From the NCBI GenBank assembly GCA_013076295.1, contig RQOL01000480.1, forward strand, positions 21,081 to 85,080: DNA of 64,000 nt, written 5' to 3'. This document shows, piece by piece, positions 21,280 through 31,707 of the stretch; within the stretch, counting starts at the first letter, position 1, and each line of letters starts with the position of its first letter. The position numbers and the translations under genes were made by a program. The stretch is from Sanderia malayensis (lineage: Eukaryota; Cnidaria; Scyphozoa; Semaeostomeae; Pelagiidae). The notes below the pieces were generated by a model. It was not told where the DNA came from and ran no database searches. It worked only from the letters and a program-made list of their open reading frames with translations.

Positions 21280-23960
21280 TTGGTGAATTCAATTTCTGAA
21301 CTTGCATTTGAAGTTCGTCGTAGTTGCTACGGCAGAAGGCTGAGAAATGCTCCAATCAATCTCCATAGTCAACTGGATATGATGGATGACCTATATCCGA
21401 CTCTTTGCGCCGGTTTTCTTTCATCAATGATGTCAGAGGATTATACAGCACGAAAAGAGGAGTGCTACCGTAAATAGACTCAAGGAATAAACACGTTAGA
21501 GAAGGGGCATTTTGCTTTCTTTTTGTACGGCATCGTATCCTATGAACGTCGACAAAGACCGCTATTAAGCAAAACTTTGGCGGAGAAAGGAGGCGAGGAA
21601 GGACACTGTTGCTCGACATATTTTAGTGTTGACAAGAATTGTGTTCTTGAATGCTGCAGAGAGAAAGCCAAAGATTTCGCAAAGAGATGTAGATTACTTC
21701 TTTTGTCCAAAAGCAACAAGAAAAATGCTGGTAATGAGATTCCCGAGAAGAAAAGGCGTAAGAAAAATGCTGCAGGAGGACGAAGCAGGAAAGGAACGAA
21801 AAAAATAGAAAATATAATCTCATCACTCGAAAGATTCAAAAAGCGATCATCAAAAGCAAGATCTACAGAACATGGTGGAAATGATCCAAAGTAGCAAAAT
21901 AGCTTGTCAGATCAAGGGCGCTGCTGGACCTTCATGTTTGGATGCTGCTGGACCTTCATGTTTGGATGCTGATGGATGGAGAAGAATTTTAACATCTGCT
22001 TTCTATGGTTCATATAGACATGATCTATGTGATGCATTGGCGAGTTTCACCAGGAAGTTGTGTTTGGACCAATTCGTTTGTGACAATTGTTCTCTTGAAG
22101 CCTTCTTAGCGTGCAGACTGATACCATTAGATAACTGTCCAGGTCTTCGGCCAATTGGCATTGGTGAGGTTTTTCGCCGCATTATTTGACGTGCAGTACT
22201 GTTAACTTTCAAAAAGCAAATATTAGAAAGTGCTGGAGATTTGCAATCATGTGCAGGCCAATGCTCTGACTGCGAAGCCGTTGTGCACGCACTGAAATTA
22301 GTTTTCGAGGATGATAATTGTGACGGCGTATTGCTCGTAGATGCTGACAATGCGTTTAACCGAATAAACCGCCGAGTAATGGTACACAACATCAAAATTG
22401 TATTTCCAGTAATTGCTACCTATTTAAGCAACTGCTACCATCGGAACTCCCGAGTATTCGTCACGGAGGTTTTGAAATCAAATTCTCAGAATTCACAACG
22501 CAAATTTACCCATAAGCGATGTCCTATTACGCCTTGGGCTTGGCCCCTCTCATACGCGCTATTCATACTGTAGGTGCTATCCATACTGCCTATGCTGATG
22601 GTCTAAGTTGTGGTGGAAAACTAGCGTTTCTTCTTCAGCGGTGGCAGAAGCTGGTTTCGGCTGGACCAACAATTGGCTAATTCCCTAAACCGACCAAGTC
22701 TTGGCTGATAGTTAAACCTAACAAATATGATGTAGCTAAATCGGTATTTAAGGACACTAACATTTCGTCACAAAGAACGGTAAATGACATCTCGGTGCAG
22801 TCATCGGTAGCCTCGAGTAGAAGAATACTTATGTAGTTGATCTACTTGATCCATGGGTTAAGCAGATTCTTATTCTCTCTGATATTGCAATGTTCTACCC
22901 ACAGTCAGCTTACTGCGCGTTTACGGCTGAATTCAGACACAAGTTCAACTACCTGATTCTCCTTGAGCCAGTTGAGAATGTAATCAGAAACCAACTGATT
23001 CCAACGTTATTTGAAGGTCGATCTTGCAATGATTTGGAACGTGATCTAAGTCATTGCAAGATCTAAGTCATTGTCACTTCCAGTTAAACTGGGAGGCTTG
23101 GCAATAATAGGGACCTTTAGATCGAGTACGAAAACGAAAACGAAATTCGAGATCACAGGGCACCGAGGAACTTCGTACTCGTTCTGGAAGTTTCGTTTGT
23201 TTAGATGGCCTAACTAATGTGTCCTACGGTAGTCCAAGCCTGTCCTCTTTGTTTTGAAAAAGGTTTATGAAAAAATAGTTCGAAAAATAACACTTCTCGC
23301 ATGTAAAATTGCACGTGCCTACTTTTCCATAAAAAATTTTCTCTTTTCGCTTTACCATTTTCAATTTTAAACTTCGTAGTCTAGAGTACGAAATTTTCCA
23401 AAAACTTCGTTGTCTCCCGTGCGAAGACTACGAAATCTTTCGGGCGATTCCCAGGGAGCACGCGCAGAACGACACACGCCATCAAATTTCGTCTTCGTTA
23501 TCGTACTCGTACTCGATCTAAAGGTCCCTAATAAATATCACAAAGGTCTCAAGCATTGAATACAAGACGTCAAAACGTATAATACTGAATCACTCGTCAA
23601 CAATATCGCAAATCAGAATAGCACAGAGAACGTTCTGATAAACCACCTACCTCGAAATGCTGTTTTAGCCAAAACTACTTAGCTACGAACTCGACTGCTA
23701 TCTAAAATCAGAACAAAGTTGAATGAACATGATCTAAAAGCCAACGATATAGCTTGTTCTGATGGCGCCTGAAAAGGGATTCATAAAGACAACGGAAACA
23801 CAGCAATATATGAAAAAAGTGGAAAATTTTCTGTAATCAAGGCTGGAAAAAGTATTCTAAACTTGTTGCACAGATTGTACAGAAAGGCTAAGAACTGCTT
23901 AGAGACTGCATGCAGGCCAGCAAAGCCCGGAGCTGTCATGCAAAGTTGTTTACGATTGTC
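21280..23960 (+). pseudogene. Degraded reverse-transcriptase-like element
   Basis: Several plus-strand pieces belong to one RT family that I remember as multicopy in corals, sponges and molluscs. At 21921-22189 there is GPSCLDADGWRRILTSAF followed by LIPLDNCPGLRPIGIGEV. At 22241-22573 RT motif A appears as LLVDADNAFNRINR. At 22595 the catalytic box is altered to AYADGLSCGG (only one aspartate of YADD). Then KPTKSWLIVKPNKYDVAK follows, and much later LPVKLGGLAI at 23077, resuming after a MITE. A 24-bp tandem duplication (GCTGCTGGACCTTCATGTTT region, 21921-21968), several stops and the lost catalytic aspartate show it is dead. It may be a non-LTR-like element; no LTRs were found. Confidence 0.6.
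23110..23528. mobile_element. MITE inside the RT relic
   Basis: 419 bp with TIRs of about 22 bp (GGGACCTTTAGATCGAGTACG and complement), flanked by TAATA on both sides (23105..23109, 23529..23533); the duplication could be as short as TA. No ORF. Confidence 0.8.
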
Positions 23961-24252
23961 ATTTTTCTGTTTAATGTTCTGTTTTGTTTGAAAAACATAT
24001 TGAAATTTTGTTCTTGTTTTGTTCTCGGAAAATAAATTATAACGTATTTTTACTGTGTGAATTTTGCACTGTTACTTTTTATATTTTTATTCCAACATTC
24101 CAATACTCCACATTCCTTGCTTCAAAGATAGCCCCTTATTGGCTAAAGCTATAGATTCTGAAAATTCATAGTCTAATCTATCGATTCTAGTCATAACAAA
24201 AACAATGGCATGTTTATTAGCTTGCCACAGACTATATGCCCAGTCTAAAAAT
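23961..24252. other. Non-coding
   Basis: Nothing recognised; AT-rich. Confidence 0.4.
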
Positions 24253-24418
24253 GGCTATCTGTAAAAGGGAGAACGGGGATTCCCCCTTTTACAGATTTGA
24301 AAAAGGGTAATATGACGTCATACAACATAGTGTGATGTCATATTCCCTCTTTTTACTGTTTCCCGTTCCCCTTTCCCTGATTTCCCGTTCCCTTTTTTAC
24401 AGATAGCCGTCTAAAAAT
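24253..24418. mobile_element. Short MITE with a 10-bp target duplication (MULE-like)
   Basis: 166 bp, ends GGCTATCTGTAAAAGGGAGA and its imperfect complement. Flanked by GTCTAAAAAT on both sides (24243..24252 and 24419..24428). Duplications of 9-10 bp are typical of Mutator-like transposases. A related but incomplete copy lies at 61543. Confidence 0.75.
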
Positions 24419-24428
24419 GTCTTGTCTT

Positions 24429-24819
24429 GTGAAGGGGATTTCCCTCACAGTTAGGGAAATTCCCTTCTGTGCGGGGACTTTTTAGTCCATTTTAGTTCCA
24501 TCATTACGAGGGCTTCATCTATTGTTATGTTAATCTGTTGTGTTTGAATCCACCAATGACGAAGGCAATGAGTTTCACGTGACATGTTAAATCGATCCAA
24601 AGCGAAAGTTTTTGGGTAGATGAAAAATGCAATACATCAGTTTGAGGTCCAAAGTCTGCATGATAATTTATGCAAAACCTCGTTTTGCAACAGAATAAAT
24701 TTGCATAATAGATCTTCCCTGGAAAGAAAAGCGGGAAACAGATTTTCCGGGAAGTATCAACAATAGGCCTCTTTCATTCATTTATTGCTTAAAACATTGA
24801 TTATTTAAATAAAACAATT
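24429..24819. other. Non-coding
   Basis: No coding signal; AT-rich with no repeat recognised. Confidence 0.35.
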
Positions 24820-24913
24820 ATGTCCACAATGAATCATAATTTCAACACAGCAACAGAAGCTCCATTGCAGTTGCAAAGCTCGCTAGGATCAAGCTCGGGA
24901 AACGTAATGTCAG
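24820..24913 (+). CDS. Candidate first coding exon (unknown protein)
   Basis: ATG-led 31-codon segment rich in Asn, Thr, Ser and Gln (MSTMNHNFNTATEAPLQLQ...), ending at CAG|GTAGGG, a reasonable donor. A polar N-terminus like this would suit an extracellular tail, for example of a receptor, but no downstream exon was found. Could be chance. Confidence 0.25.
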
Positions 24914-26092
24914 GTAGGGTACTGTACTGCAGTGTAAATAAGTAATTTTTTATTTTATTTATATTTATTCAACTTTACGGTGAAAAAACTTATTTTAGTA
25001 TGTAGTAGGCTTAGAAGTAGTGGAGCGGCATGGAGGACCCTGTCCCATAAAAACAGAAGAGACATAAAACATAATCATAACAAATTTTATTAATGAACAT
25101 TGGAATAGAGCAAATTTAACATCCATAATGAATTGGTCTGGAAAATAAATCTTTTGAATTTTTCATACAACCCTTTTTTTTTGTTTTTGAGAATCGCCAC
25201 CCGGTTGTTGCATTTGTATCTATCATATCATTCATAGCATAGAAATAAATGCTATTGACAGCTTCTAAGACCTGTTTTATATGCTCGATACGACTACAAG
25301 GTCGATATTCATAATTTTTATTGAGTATATCAGCAAATTAAACTTCAGTTGTTATGATTTATTTTAGGCCATGCATGGCATAGAAATCAGCAGATAAAGA
25401 ACTGTTGCTCAGAATGGTAAACTGGATAGCAACACAATTGCTATTATGAAGACTGTCTGCATGTGTGGAGCCGGAGCGGGACATGAAGGACAGGATCAAC
25501 AACTTAGCGTGGAAACATCCAGACAAAGTTAAAATAAAGCAAATTTTAGTTAAAAAATAGGATGAAAATCATATTTTTACAAAATGGGTTTCTCTTTGAA
25601 TTTTTCAATTGTCTTCATATCATTTGATAGAATGGCCTAAATCCTAAAAAAGTCTGCTGCTCTGTTCTTTCTTGCTAGATTTTTGTCATTCTTGCTTCAG
25701 ATCAATATAAAATTAGATTATTTTGTTCACCACCCCGATACGTTGTTATTCGTATGAGGGGAAATCAGAAAACTAAGTAACAATTTTGGCCTACGAAAAA
25801 AGTCAAGAGATTTTTAAGTAGACTTACAAATTTACAAAATGTAGGCATTTGCAATATTTGGCAAACATTCCAATACCATAGACAGGTTTCCACATGACAT
25901 ACTTATTTAGAAACTGGTAAAAACTTTTGAATTTACTTTTCGAATCACGCTAGAAGCTTTAAATGTAAACTTTAGGTCAGCCCATCCAGACATAGCCATG
26001 CTTTGAATATTTCCACAACTTCTATTCTAAACACCGTCAACGAGATGGCAAAGTATCAACATCGCTTTGACCGGTACGGTGGCCCATAACTG
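24914..26092. other. Non-coding
   Basis: AT-rich; no exon, repeat or domain recognised. Confidence 0.4.
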
Positions 26093-26428
26093 TCACGCAC
26101 AATTAAAGAAGGACGCGCACAATTAAAAAGCCAAGCGCACAATTAGAAAAGAAAACGCACAATTAAAAACAGAAACACACAAATAAAAAGCTAAAATCAC
26201 GTTTATAAAAGGAAGTGCATAATTTTGAAACGAAATACCAATTTAAAAAGCCAAGTGCACAATTAAAAAAAGCCACGGCAATTTAAAAAAGGTCACGGCA
26301 AATTAAAAAAGGCCACGGCAAATAAAAAAGCCACGGCAAATTAAAAAAGGTCACGGCAAATTAAAAAAGGCCACGGCAAATAAAAAAAGCCACGGCAAAT
26401 TAAAAAAGGTCACGGCAAATTAGAAAAG
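26093..26428. repeat. ~20-bp minisatellite
   Basis: About seventeen units of a word like GGCACAATTAAAAAAG. The first half is variable (GCGCACAATTAAAAAGCCAA). The second half is regular (GTCACGGCAAATTAAAAAAG) with a higher-order alternation of about three units. Confidence 0.85.
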
Positions 26429-26497
26429 AGCATGTGAAGATGTGAAGGAGGCGTTGTCTGGAAATGTTAAAGGTGGAGGAAGCGTTGTGTGGAAGAA

Positions 26498-26564
26498 ATG
26501 TTTTGTGTTCAATGTGGAGAAAAGTTGGGAGAAACTGATAGATTCTGTCAAAATTGTGGACACG
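26498..26564 (+). CDS. Zinc-ribbon first exon
   Basis: Short exon beginning ATG and ending at CACG|GTAAGT, a consensus donor. It encodes MFCVQCGEKLGETDRFCQNC followed by GH. Two CxxC(G) knuckles 13 residues apart form a double-zinc-ribbon (DZR/zinc_ribbon_2) motif, which usually sits at the extreme N-terminus of a longer protein. No further exon was confidently found downstream. An overlapping 77-aa ORF in another frame (26442..26675) ignores the splice site and is probably a shadow. The exact fit of domain end to splice donor makes chance unlikely. Confidence 0.6.
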
Positions 26565-28120
26565 GTAAGTAAAATTCGATTTAAATGCAAATTACTGCAA
26601 GCTGTTTTTGCTACTATGATCCTTACGCCGAAAACCTTGGGCCTAGCTATGCCTAGACCTCGCAGCAGACATTGAATGTGCATGAACATAGATTAACATG
26701 AACATGCAATAAAATTTGTGAGTGCTAAGTCCACTTTAAAAATTTTTTAAAGTGGACTTATTTAACAGAAACAAAACAGTATCGTGAATCTTAGCTTTCC
26801 TTTAGGGGCTTGCTCCTGAGCGACTATGATACTTGATTGTAAATTTTTTAGGCACCCTTTGCTAATTGTATACCAGCATAGAAAAAATTATTAAAAGATA
26901 TTACATTTCGTTTGTCCATTCTAGATAAAAAGTGCTTGATGCTATGGGCAGAGCAATATACACAGAGATAGACTCAGAACAAAAAAAACATATCTTTGTT
27001 GTTACTCGGAGTTTTACGCATTCATGCGATCATCAGACAACTGATTCTACTACACTGAAAAATTCTTATTTATTGGATTTACTTGCTAGGGGCCTTACAA
27101 TTAATGTTCTTTGGAGGTGTTAAATTGGGCCCTAACAAGTAGCAAGAGTATCATCATTTGGATACAAAAACCCAGAAATGGGAGATGCTTCAGTTAAGCC
27201 ACCAATGAAGCTTGACCAGCGTTACGTTGCATCAGCTTCCATGTTTTTCTTCGTTGTTCTTCTTCGACATTCCTTCCAAGTAATCCAGATATTCTTCCTC
27301 TCCACAAACCAAGATCAAAGGCCTCAAACTTCACGTGGCTGAGCTTTTATACTCCCGCTGGCTCAGCAAAGCATACAGGGTACCGGAAACATTATCTAAA
27401 GACCATATTTGGCAATCTCATTCACATATTGACCGGAAATACCAATCTTCTCGTGCGCCACATGAACCAATCAGAGAAGTGGAAGAGCGTAGATACCGCT
27501 GGGAGATGGGCTCGATGTCGTTTGACATTGAAAGCAATTTGAAAAACGCATGCGTACTATCGGAACCCCCACATGTGCCCCATCAAGAAATTTAGAGGGT
27601 AGTTTTGGTAACAAATAGAGTCAGACTTATTAACACTTTCTGTTGAGTGTGCCGAAACTTCCACTTGAGAAACTTAGGCTCTTGAAGATTACTTCTTTGA
27701 AAAATTTCGGTCTTGCTTTCAACAATTAATTTCAACATAGTTCAATTGAAGTAAAAATAATTGTGAAAACTTGAAAAAGTAAATCTGAAAATAAACCGGT
27801 TCCAATAAAATTTCGCCAAAGAACGGCGAAACCCTATCTTCCCCGGGGGAACCTATGCTACGTGCCGAGCAGCCACTAAAGCTCACCCTCTTTCCTCGCT
27901 TTGCCAATGGAGGTGTTGGAGCAAGAAATATCAAAACGAAAATAACTTAAAATTCCCCCAGTGGCATTTTGCACAAGCAAGAGTCACCAACCCTCTTTGC
28001 TGTCAAATGGAGTCAAAGAGGGTTTCCGTTCACACTTTAAATGCGGGACTGTCGAAATATCAAGTATAATACGCATGCGTCTTAAAATACTCTTAATTCT
28101 TTAAGGATATTTGTTGTCTC
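26565..28120. other. Mostly non-coding; no confident exon
   Basis: Small ORFs at 26932..27123 (+), 27335..27595 (+) and 27719..27934 (-) have no motif or splice support that I can see. A short hairpin (AAGTCCACTTTAAAAATTTTTTAAAGTGGACTT) lies at 26729-26761. Confidence 0.4.
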
Positions 28121-28550
28121 TTTCAAAATTTGAATTTTTCAGCACCTATTTCATGTATGATATAAGGTTTAAATGGTTATCCGTGGGAGATCTGGGTCCA
28201 CTAAAATTTGAACCATTACTCTTGGGAGCTGGGAATTGTCTCAACGTGATCAGTAGGACCTATTTAGTATAACTCGACTCCTTGTGAGTCATTTTTGAGT
28301 CTATTTCAAAATTTGAATTGTTCAGTACCCATTTCATGTATGATAGGAAGTTTAAATAGCTATCAGCGGGAGATCTGGGTGCACCAAAATTTGAACCATT
28401 GCTCCCAGAGAGCTGGGAATTGTCTCAACGTGATCAGTAGGACCTGTTTAATGTAATTCGTTTCCTTGTGAGTCATTTTTGCGTCTATTTCAAAATTTGA
28501 ATTGTTCAGTACCCATTTCATGTATGATAGAAAGTTTAAATAGTAACCTA
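28121..28550. repeat. 184-bp tandem repeat, about 2.3 copies
   Basis: Units start at 28121, 28304 and 28488 with TTTCAAAATTTGAATT, so the period is 183-184 bp. They share ATTTCATGTATGATA and GTCTCAACGTGATCAGTAGG. Confidence 0.85.
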
Positions 28551-29229
28551 TCGTCACCGCAGGCCATTGTTCTACTCTCAAACTGGCTAAGATATGGAGA
28601 GTGCTTCGTCGGCTATAGTCTGAAAGACAATAACCCAATATGTACTGGTAGAAAATACTCAGGGAGAATACATCCAATTTGCTGCATTGTGCCTGTACTG
28701 TCCAATACTCAGATAAAACCCAAAGAATTGAGAAGTAGCGGAATGAGATTAAGAAGGGAGTAGGGGCGTGAAACCCGCTAATGAGTTCAAGCTTCTGAAA
28801 TCGGAACCAGTCAAGGAGGCATTCGAAGAGGTTTCCGCAGCAAGCCGAGAGCCCGGATCGTGATAGTCAGACCTCACATTACCTGATGTTATTGAGGTTA
28901 ACTGACGAGCTCTGAGTGGCCGGATCTGCAGGCCTTCCATCAAGAGACGCACCATTTTTACCTTTCCTGCCCGGTTGATGGGCTGAACGCGTAATAGTTG
29001 AGTGGAGAATGGCAGAGCCAGAGACAGAGCCAGATGGAACCTCTTTTTAATGTTTAATGACCTCTTTTTAATGGTTCAAAGGTCGGATTGGGATTGAATA
29101 TTAAATGTTTGAGGAAAAGGATTATGGATTGAAATTGTGTGAGGGAAAATTTGAAAGATAATGGTTTGTGATTAAATTAAAAAAGAGCTGTAATAAAAAG
29201 GTAAAAGAAAGGTGAGGTGAAGTTTTAGG
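28551..29229. other. Unassigned spacer upstream of the Death/MATH cluster
   Basis: Minus-strand ORF 28749..28955 and plus-strand ORF 28479..28763 have no recognisable domain. A duplicated word CCTCTTTTTAATG occurs at 29040 and 29062. From about 29090 on, the plus strand becomes markedly purine-rich, like the cluster that follows. Confidence 0.35.
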
Positions 29230-29591
29230 ATGGAGGAATTAAGTGCAAGTGAATGCGTTGAAGCAGTAAGGAAATTTGAGAAAGATGAAATTGATCCAAC
29301 AGAACTTTATAAATGGTATAAATTGTTCATAAAAGTGGTAAAGATGATTGGAGTAGATTATGAAAAAATGTATAATGAATTGAGAGAAGAATTTGATGAA
29401 GAAATTGATAATTTGGAAACTATTAAAAAGAATGGTGGAAATGAAAATTGGAGATGTGCTTCGTGGTTGTTGTTGGTTATGGATATGAATATTCCATTCA
29501 TGTCATGGAAAAAATGTGTGATCGTTTGAAGAAGATAGAACGACATGATATAGCAGAAGTGATAGAAAAATATGTAGTTGACTTAGGGTAG
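29230..29591 (+). pseudogene. Death-fold-like ORF 1 of the cluster (one frame change)
   Basis: ATG at 29230; the continuous frame stops at 29529 (99 aa). A change of frame near 29480 continues the same protein to TAG 29589..29591. The first part is acidic and helical (MEELSASECVEAVRKFEKDE). The second reads VMEKMCDRLKKIERHDIAEV followed by IEKYV. That closely fits the last two helices of a Death-fold domain, where a KIxRxDIAE-like stretch is common. Death-fold domains make homotypic signalling contacts in apoptosis and immunity. Assignment rests on this pattern alone, so a generic helical bundle remains possible. Base use is strongly A/G on this strand, as in the neighbouring ORFs. Confidence 0.4.
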
Positions 29592-29606
29592 AGTTTAAGG
29601 ATTGGT

Positions 29607-30259
29607 ATGGCGAGAGGAATGTTATGCAAAGAGAATGATATTGAAATGGTGGATATGTATTTGCAGATGATAGAATATGAACATACTGAAAATAAAATTG
29701 AGGTGGAATGTAATATGATGATACAGGGCCTAATTTAGTGTGGGTTTTCCCACATTTTGTGGTCTTGGAAATCCAGAATGTGGTCTTGGAAATTAAAAAT
29801 GAATGGATGGCGTTCAGGATCGTGGCAGCATTGCCACATTCTGCAGCTTGATCAGTACTTGCAGCAAATTCTTAACAAATACCATTCCCATGACTACTTT
29901 ATATCACTGTGCAGATAGAGAATTTTCAGCATCCTAAGCCAATTTAAGAGCTTAGGAATGGCAAAATCTCATGAGCTGCCGGGGGCTCCGCCCCCTGGAC
30001 CCCTGCCAGCGCTCCGCCCTGGAAAATTTTTTCCACGCAACCTGATAGCATTTAGGCAAGTGTAGTCTTGGAACATTTCCATAAATTATAAATAAATAAT
30101 AAATTTCCATAAATAAATTGTGGTCTTGGGCCTGTGATGATAGATGTTATTTATATATGGATGGAACGTAAGAAAGAAAAAGTAAACGTAGCTTCGTTGT
30201 TGGAAATAATGTTGAAAAACAAATCTGAAGACAAAATTGTATCGTTAAAATGGAAGTAA
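29607..30259 (+). pseudogene. Second Death-fold-like ORF, split by a MITE
   Basis: ATG at 29607, sixteen bases after the first ORF. The frame runs into a 413-bp MITE at 29723. Removing the MITE and one 6-bp target copy would leave 78 codons including TAA 30257..30259, with no internal stop. The piece after the insertion (WMERKKEKVNVASLLEIML) has the W-x3-K-x-K/N-V-x2-LL pattern of helices 4-5 of Death domains. With ORF 1 it suggests two Death-fold modules in tandem. The MITE shows the ORF existed before it was broken. Domain call is inferred, not certain. Confidence 0.35.
29723..30135. mobile_element. MITE inserted in the second Death-like ORF
   Basis: 413 bp with short TIRs (ACAGGGCC and GGGCCTGT) and repeated TGTGGTCTTGG words near both ends; flanked by GATGAT (29717..29722 and 30136..30141). 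The interior holds a GC-rich palindrome (GGGGGCTCCGCCCCCTGGA) in otherwise AT-rich DNA. Confidence 0.65.
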
Positions 30260-30339
30260 TAAACTTCCATGACATTGATCGATTTTAATCTATTTGATGA
30301 ACATAAAGAAACGTGCATTGGAGATTGATAAGATAGAAA

Positions 30340-30582
30340 GTGAATATCTTAAATGAAACAGTGTGTCCTTCATGTCCTTCATTACCGATAAAATACCAAT
30401 GGGCAATTGAAATAATGAATTCAAATATAGGATGTTTGACAATTACCAAATGGTTAGTGATATTTTTGTTTATATGGGTATTTGTATTCAACTGGTATAA
30501 TTTTTTGCAATGCAACAGATATCAAAGTCATGTTGTGAAATGTGGTAAAAAAGCGTCGAGCACAAGAAATTTGAAGTGTTAA
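30340..30582 (+). CDS. Short ORF with one membrane-spanning segment
   Basis: The open frame starts at a GTG and has no upstream ATG in frame, so it is either part of a longer broken gene or starts internally. It contains one strongly hydrophobic stretch (ITKWLVIFLFIWVFVF) followed by a basic Cys/Lys tail, as expected for a single-pass membrane protein. It sits between the Death-like pieces and the coiled-coil ORFs on the same strand. If all were once one gene, this would be its membrane anchor. Confidence 0.35.
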   Translation: MNILNETVCPSCPSLPIKYQWAIEIMNSNIGCLTITKWLVIFLFIWVFVFNWYNFLQCNRYQSHVVKCGKKASSTRNLKC

Positions 30583-30625
30583 ATAAAAAAGAGTGATAAA
30601 AAAGAGATGAAAAGAACGAGAAAGA

Positions 30626-30871
30626 ATGAGGGAGTCAGATATGGAACCGAAGAAAATACGAGATATAGATGTGCAGTTAGCAAAGTTAAGATGGTGAAGG
30701 GAGTGTGAAATTGCAAAAATAACATCCATCGAAGGTTATGAAACAGATAAATTGGGAAGTGTAGAAGAGGAAATTGAGAAGTTAGAAGTTAGACGTCAAG
30801 TCGAATTTGGTGAATTAATAAAAGAGTTAGATAAAATAGTTAAAAAGGATGAACAAGAGGAAATAAACTAA
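30626..30871 (+). pseudogene. Coiled-coil ORF with one internal stop
   Basis: ATG 30626 to TAA 30869..30871, 81 codons, interrupted by a single TGA at 30695..30697. The part after the stop is highly charged with a heptad-like pattern (EEEIEKLEVRRQVEFGELIK). It is followed directly by the next coiled-coil ORF in a different frame. Confidence 0.35.
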
Positions 30872-30880
30872 TTGATCAAG

Positions 30881-31201
30881 ATGGAGTGTCCAGACTTATT
30901 ACGTTTAACGCGCGATGACAAAATAAGAAATCTTGATCGAAAAATTGAAAATTTGGTATGGCAGCGAGATGTTGAACAAGCTGGCTTTCCGGTCACTGGA
31001 AAAGTGGGGCCTAACGGAGTGTACGAGAACATAAAAGAACTAGAAGAGTTGAAAGAACCTGTTAAAAGAGATAATGAGATGTTGAATGAGTTATTGGAGC
31101 AGATGAGTAGTATATCGATGAAAGTTGAAGACATAGAGAAAGAAAGAAAGAAGAAGTCAGTTCAATATGATTTGAGTATGATGTATGAATTGCGAAGATG
31201 A
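30881..31201 (+). CDS. Coiled-coil protein upstream of the MATH ORF
   Basis: About 106 aa from ATG 30881. It is mostly charged helix with heptads (RNLDRKIENLVWQRDVEQAG, then ELEELKEPVKRDNEMLNELL and KVEDIEKERKKK). In TRAF proteins a coiled coil precedes the MATH domain and drives trimerisation; here the coiled coil and the MATH ORF are adjacent but separated by a stop and frame change near 31201-31224. Unknown beyond that. It may be the same broken gene as its neighbours. Confidence 0.45.
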   Translation: MECPDLLRLTRDDKIRNLDRKIENLVWQRDVEQAGFPVTGKVGPNGVYENIKELEELKEPVKRDNEMLNELLEQMSSISMKVEDIEKERKKKSVQYDLSMMYELRR

Positions 31202-31223
31202 ACAAAGAGCAATAGATTAAAAA

Positions 31224-31694
31224 TTGTCAGCACAAGAAAAAAGATTATTGACATTAGAAGAATCAGGAGCAGATAACGGGCGATTGATATGGAAGATAGA
31301 GAATTTGAAAGAAGAGCGAAGTAAAGCAATTAGATATGGGAATTCACTGTTCAGTCCAACATTTTTAACTGATAAGTTTGGATATAGAATGGGAATGAGA
31401 CTTTATTTGAACGGGGATGGGATAGGACATGGAAATAGCGTGAGCCTATATATTGTTGTTTATAAAGGAGAATATGACGATATTTTGGATTGGCCTATGT
31501 TAAAGAGAATTAACTTTAAGATAATAAATCAGCGTCAAAGGAAAGAAAGTGAAGAGCAGTTTTTTACTATAAAATCACCTGGAAGCGCATCCTTTGAAAA
31601 ACCTAAAAGCTTTAAAAATATAGCCCACGGCTCAGCGCAAATGTTGAATTTGAAAACTTTGACGAAAGAACCCGGATTTGTTAAAAATAATTAA
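31224..31694 (+). CDS. MATH (TRAF-C) domain ORF
   Basis: The frame is open from about 31209 to TAA 31692..31694; the listed start is not an ATG, so the N-terminus is uncertain. Residues from about 20 on match a MATH domain: LIWKIENLKEERSKAI, then SPTFLTDKFGYRMGMRLYLN, then GDGIGHGNSVSLYIVVYKGE and YDDILDWPM. This is the order of conserved strands in TRAF-C domains (W-x-I-x-x-F, GY-x-M, YLNGDG, L-S-L-Y/F, DxxLxWP). TRAF-C binds receptor tails and feeds NF-kB/JNK signalling. RING and TRAF zinc fingers are absent. Upstream coiled-coil and Death-like pieces suggest an unusual adaptor, now fragmented. Confidence 0.75.
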   Translation: MSAQEKRLLTLEESGADNGRLIWKIENLKEERSKAIRYGNSLFSPTFLTDKFGYRMGMRLYLNGDGIGHGNSVSLYIVVYKGEYDDILDWPMLKRINFKIINQRQRKESEEQFFTIKSPGSASFEKPKSFKNIAHGSAQMLNLKTLTKEPGFVKNN

Positions 31695-31707
31695 ATTTTT
31701 ATAGAAT

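Noticed and set aside
21540..21839. Minus-strand ORFs opposite the RT relic
   Set aside because: Shadow of the Lys-rich plus-strand coding; poly-Phe/Leu composition is antisense to Lys/Glu codons.
26093..26428. CRISPR-like array
   Set aside because: Units are contiguous 20-mers with no distinct spacers and no cas genes, in animal DNA.
28749..28955. 68-aa minus-strand ORF
   Set aside because: No domain, no splice site that fits, no neighbour.
29230..31694. Bacterial-style operon
   Set aside because: ORFs are close and co-oriented but there are no ribosome-binding sites, there are MITEs and stops, and the DNA is plainly eukaryotic.
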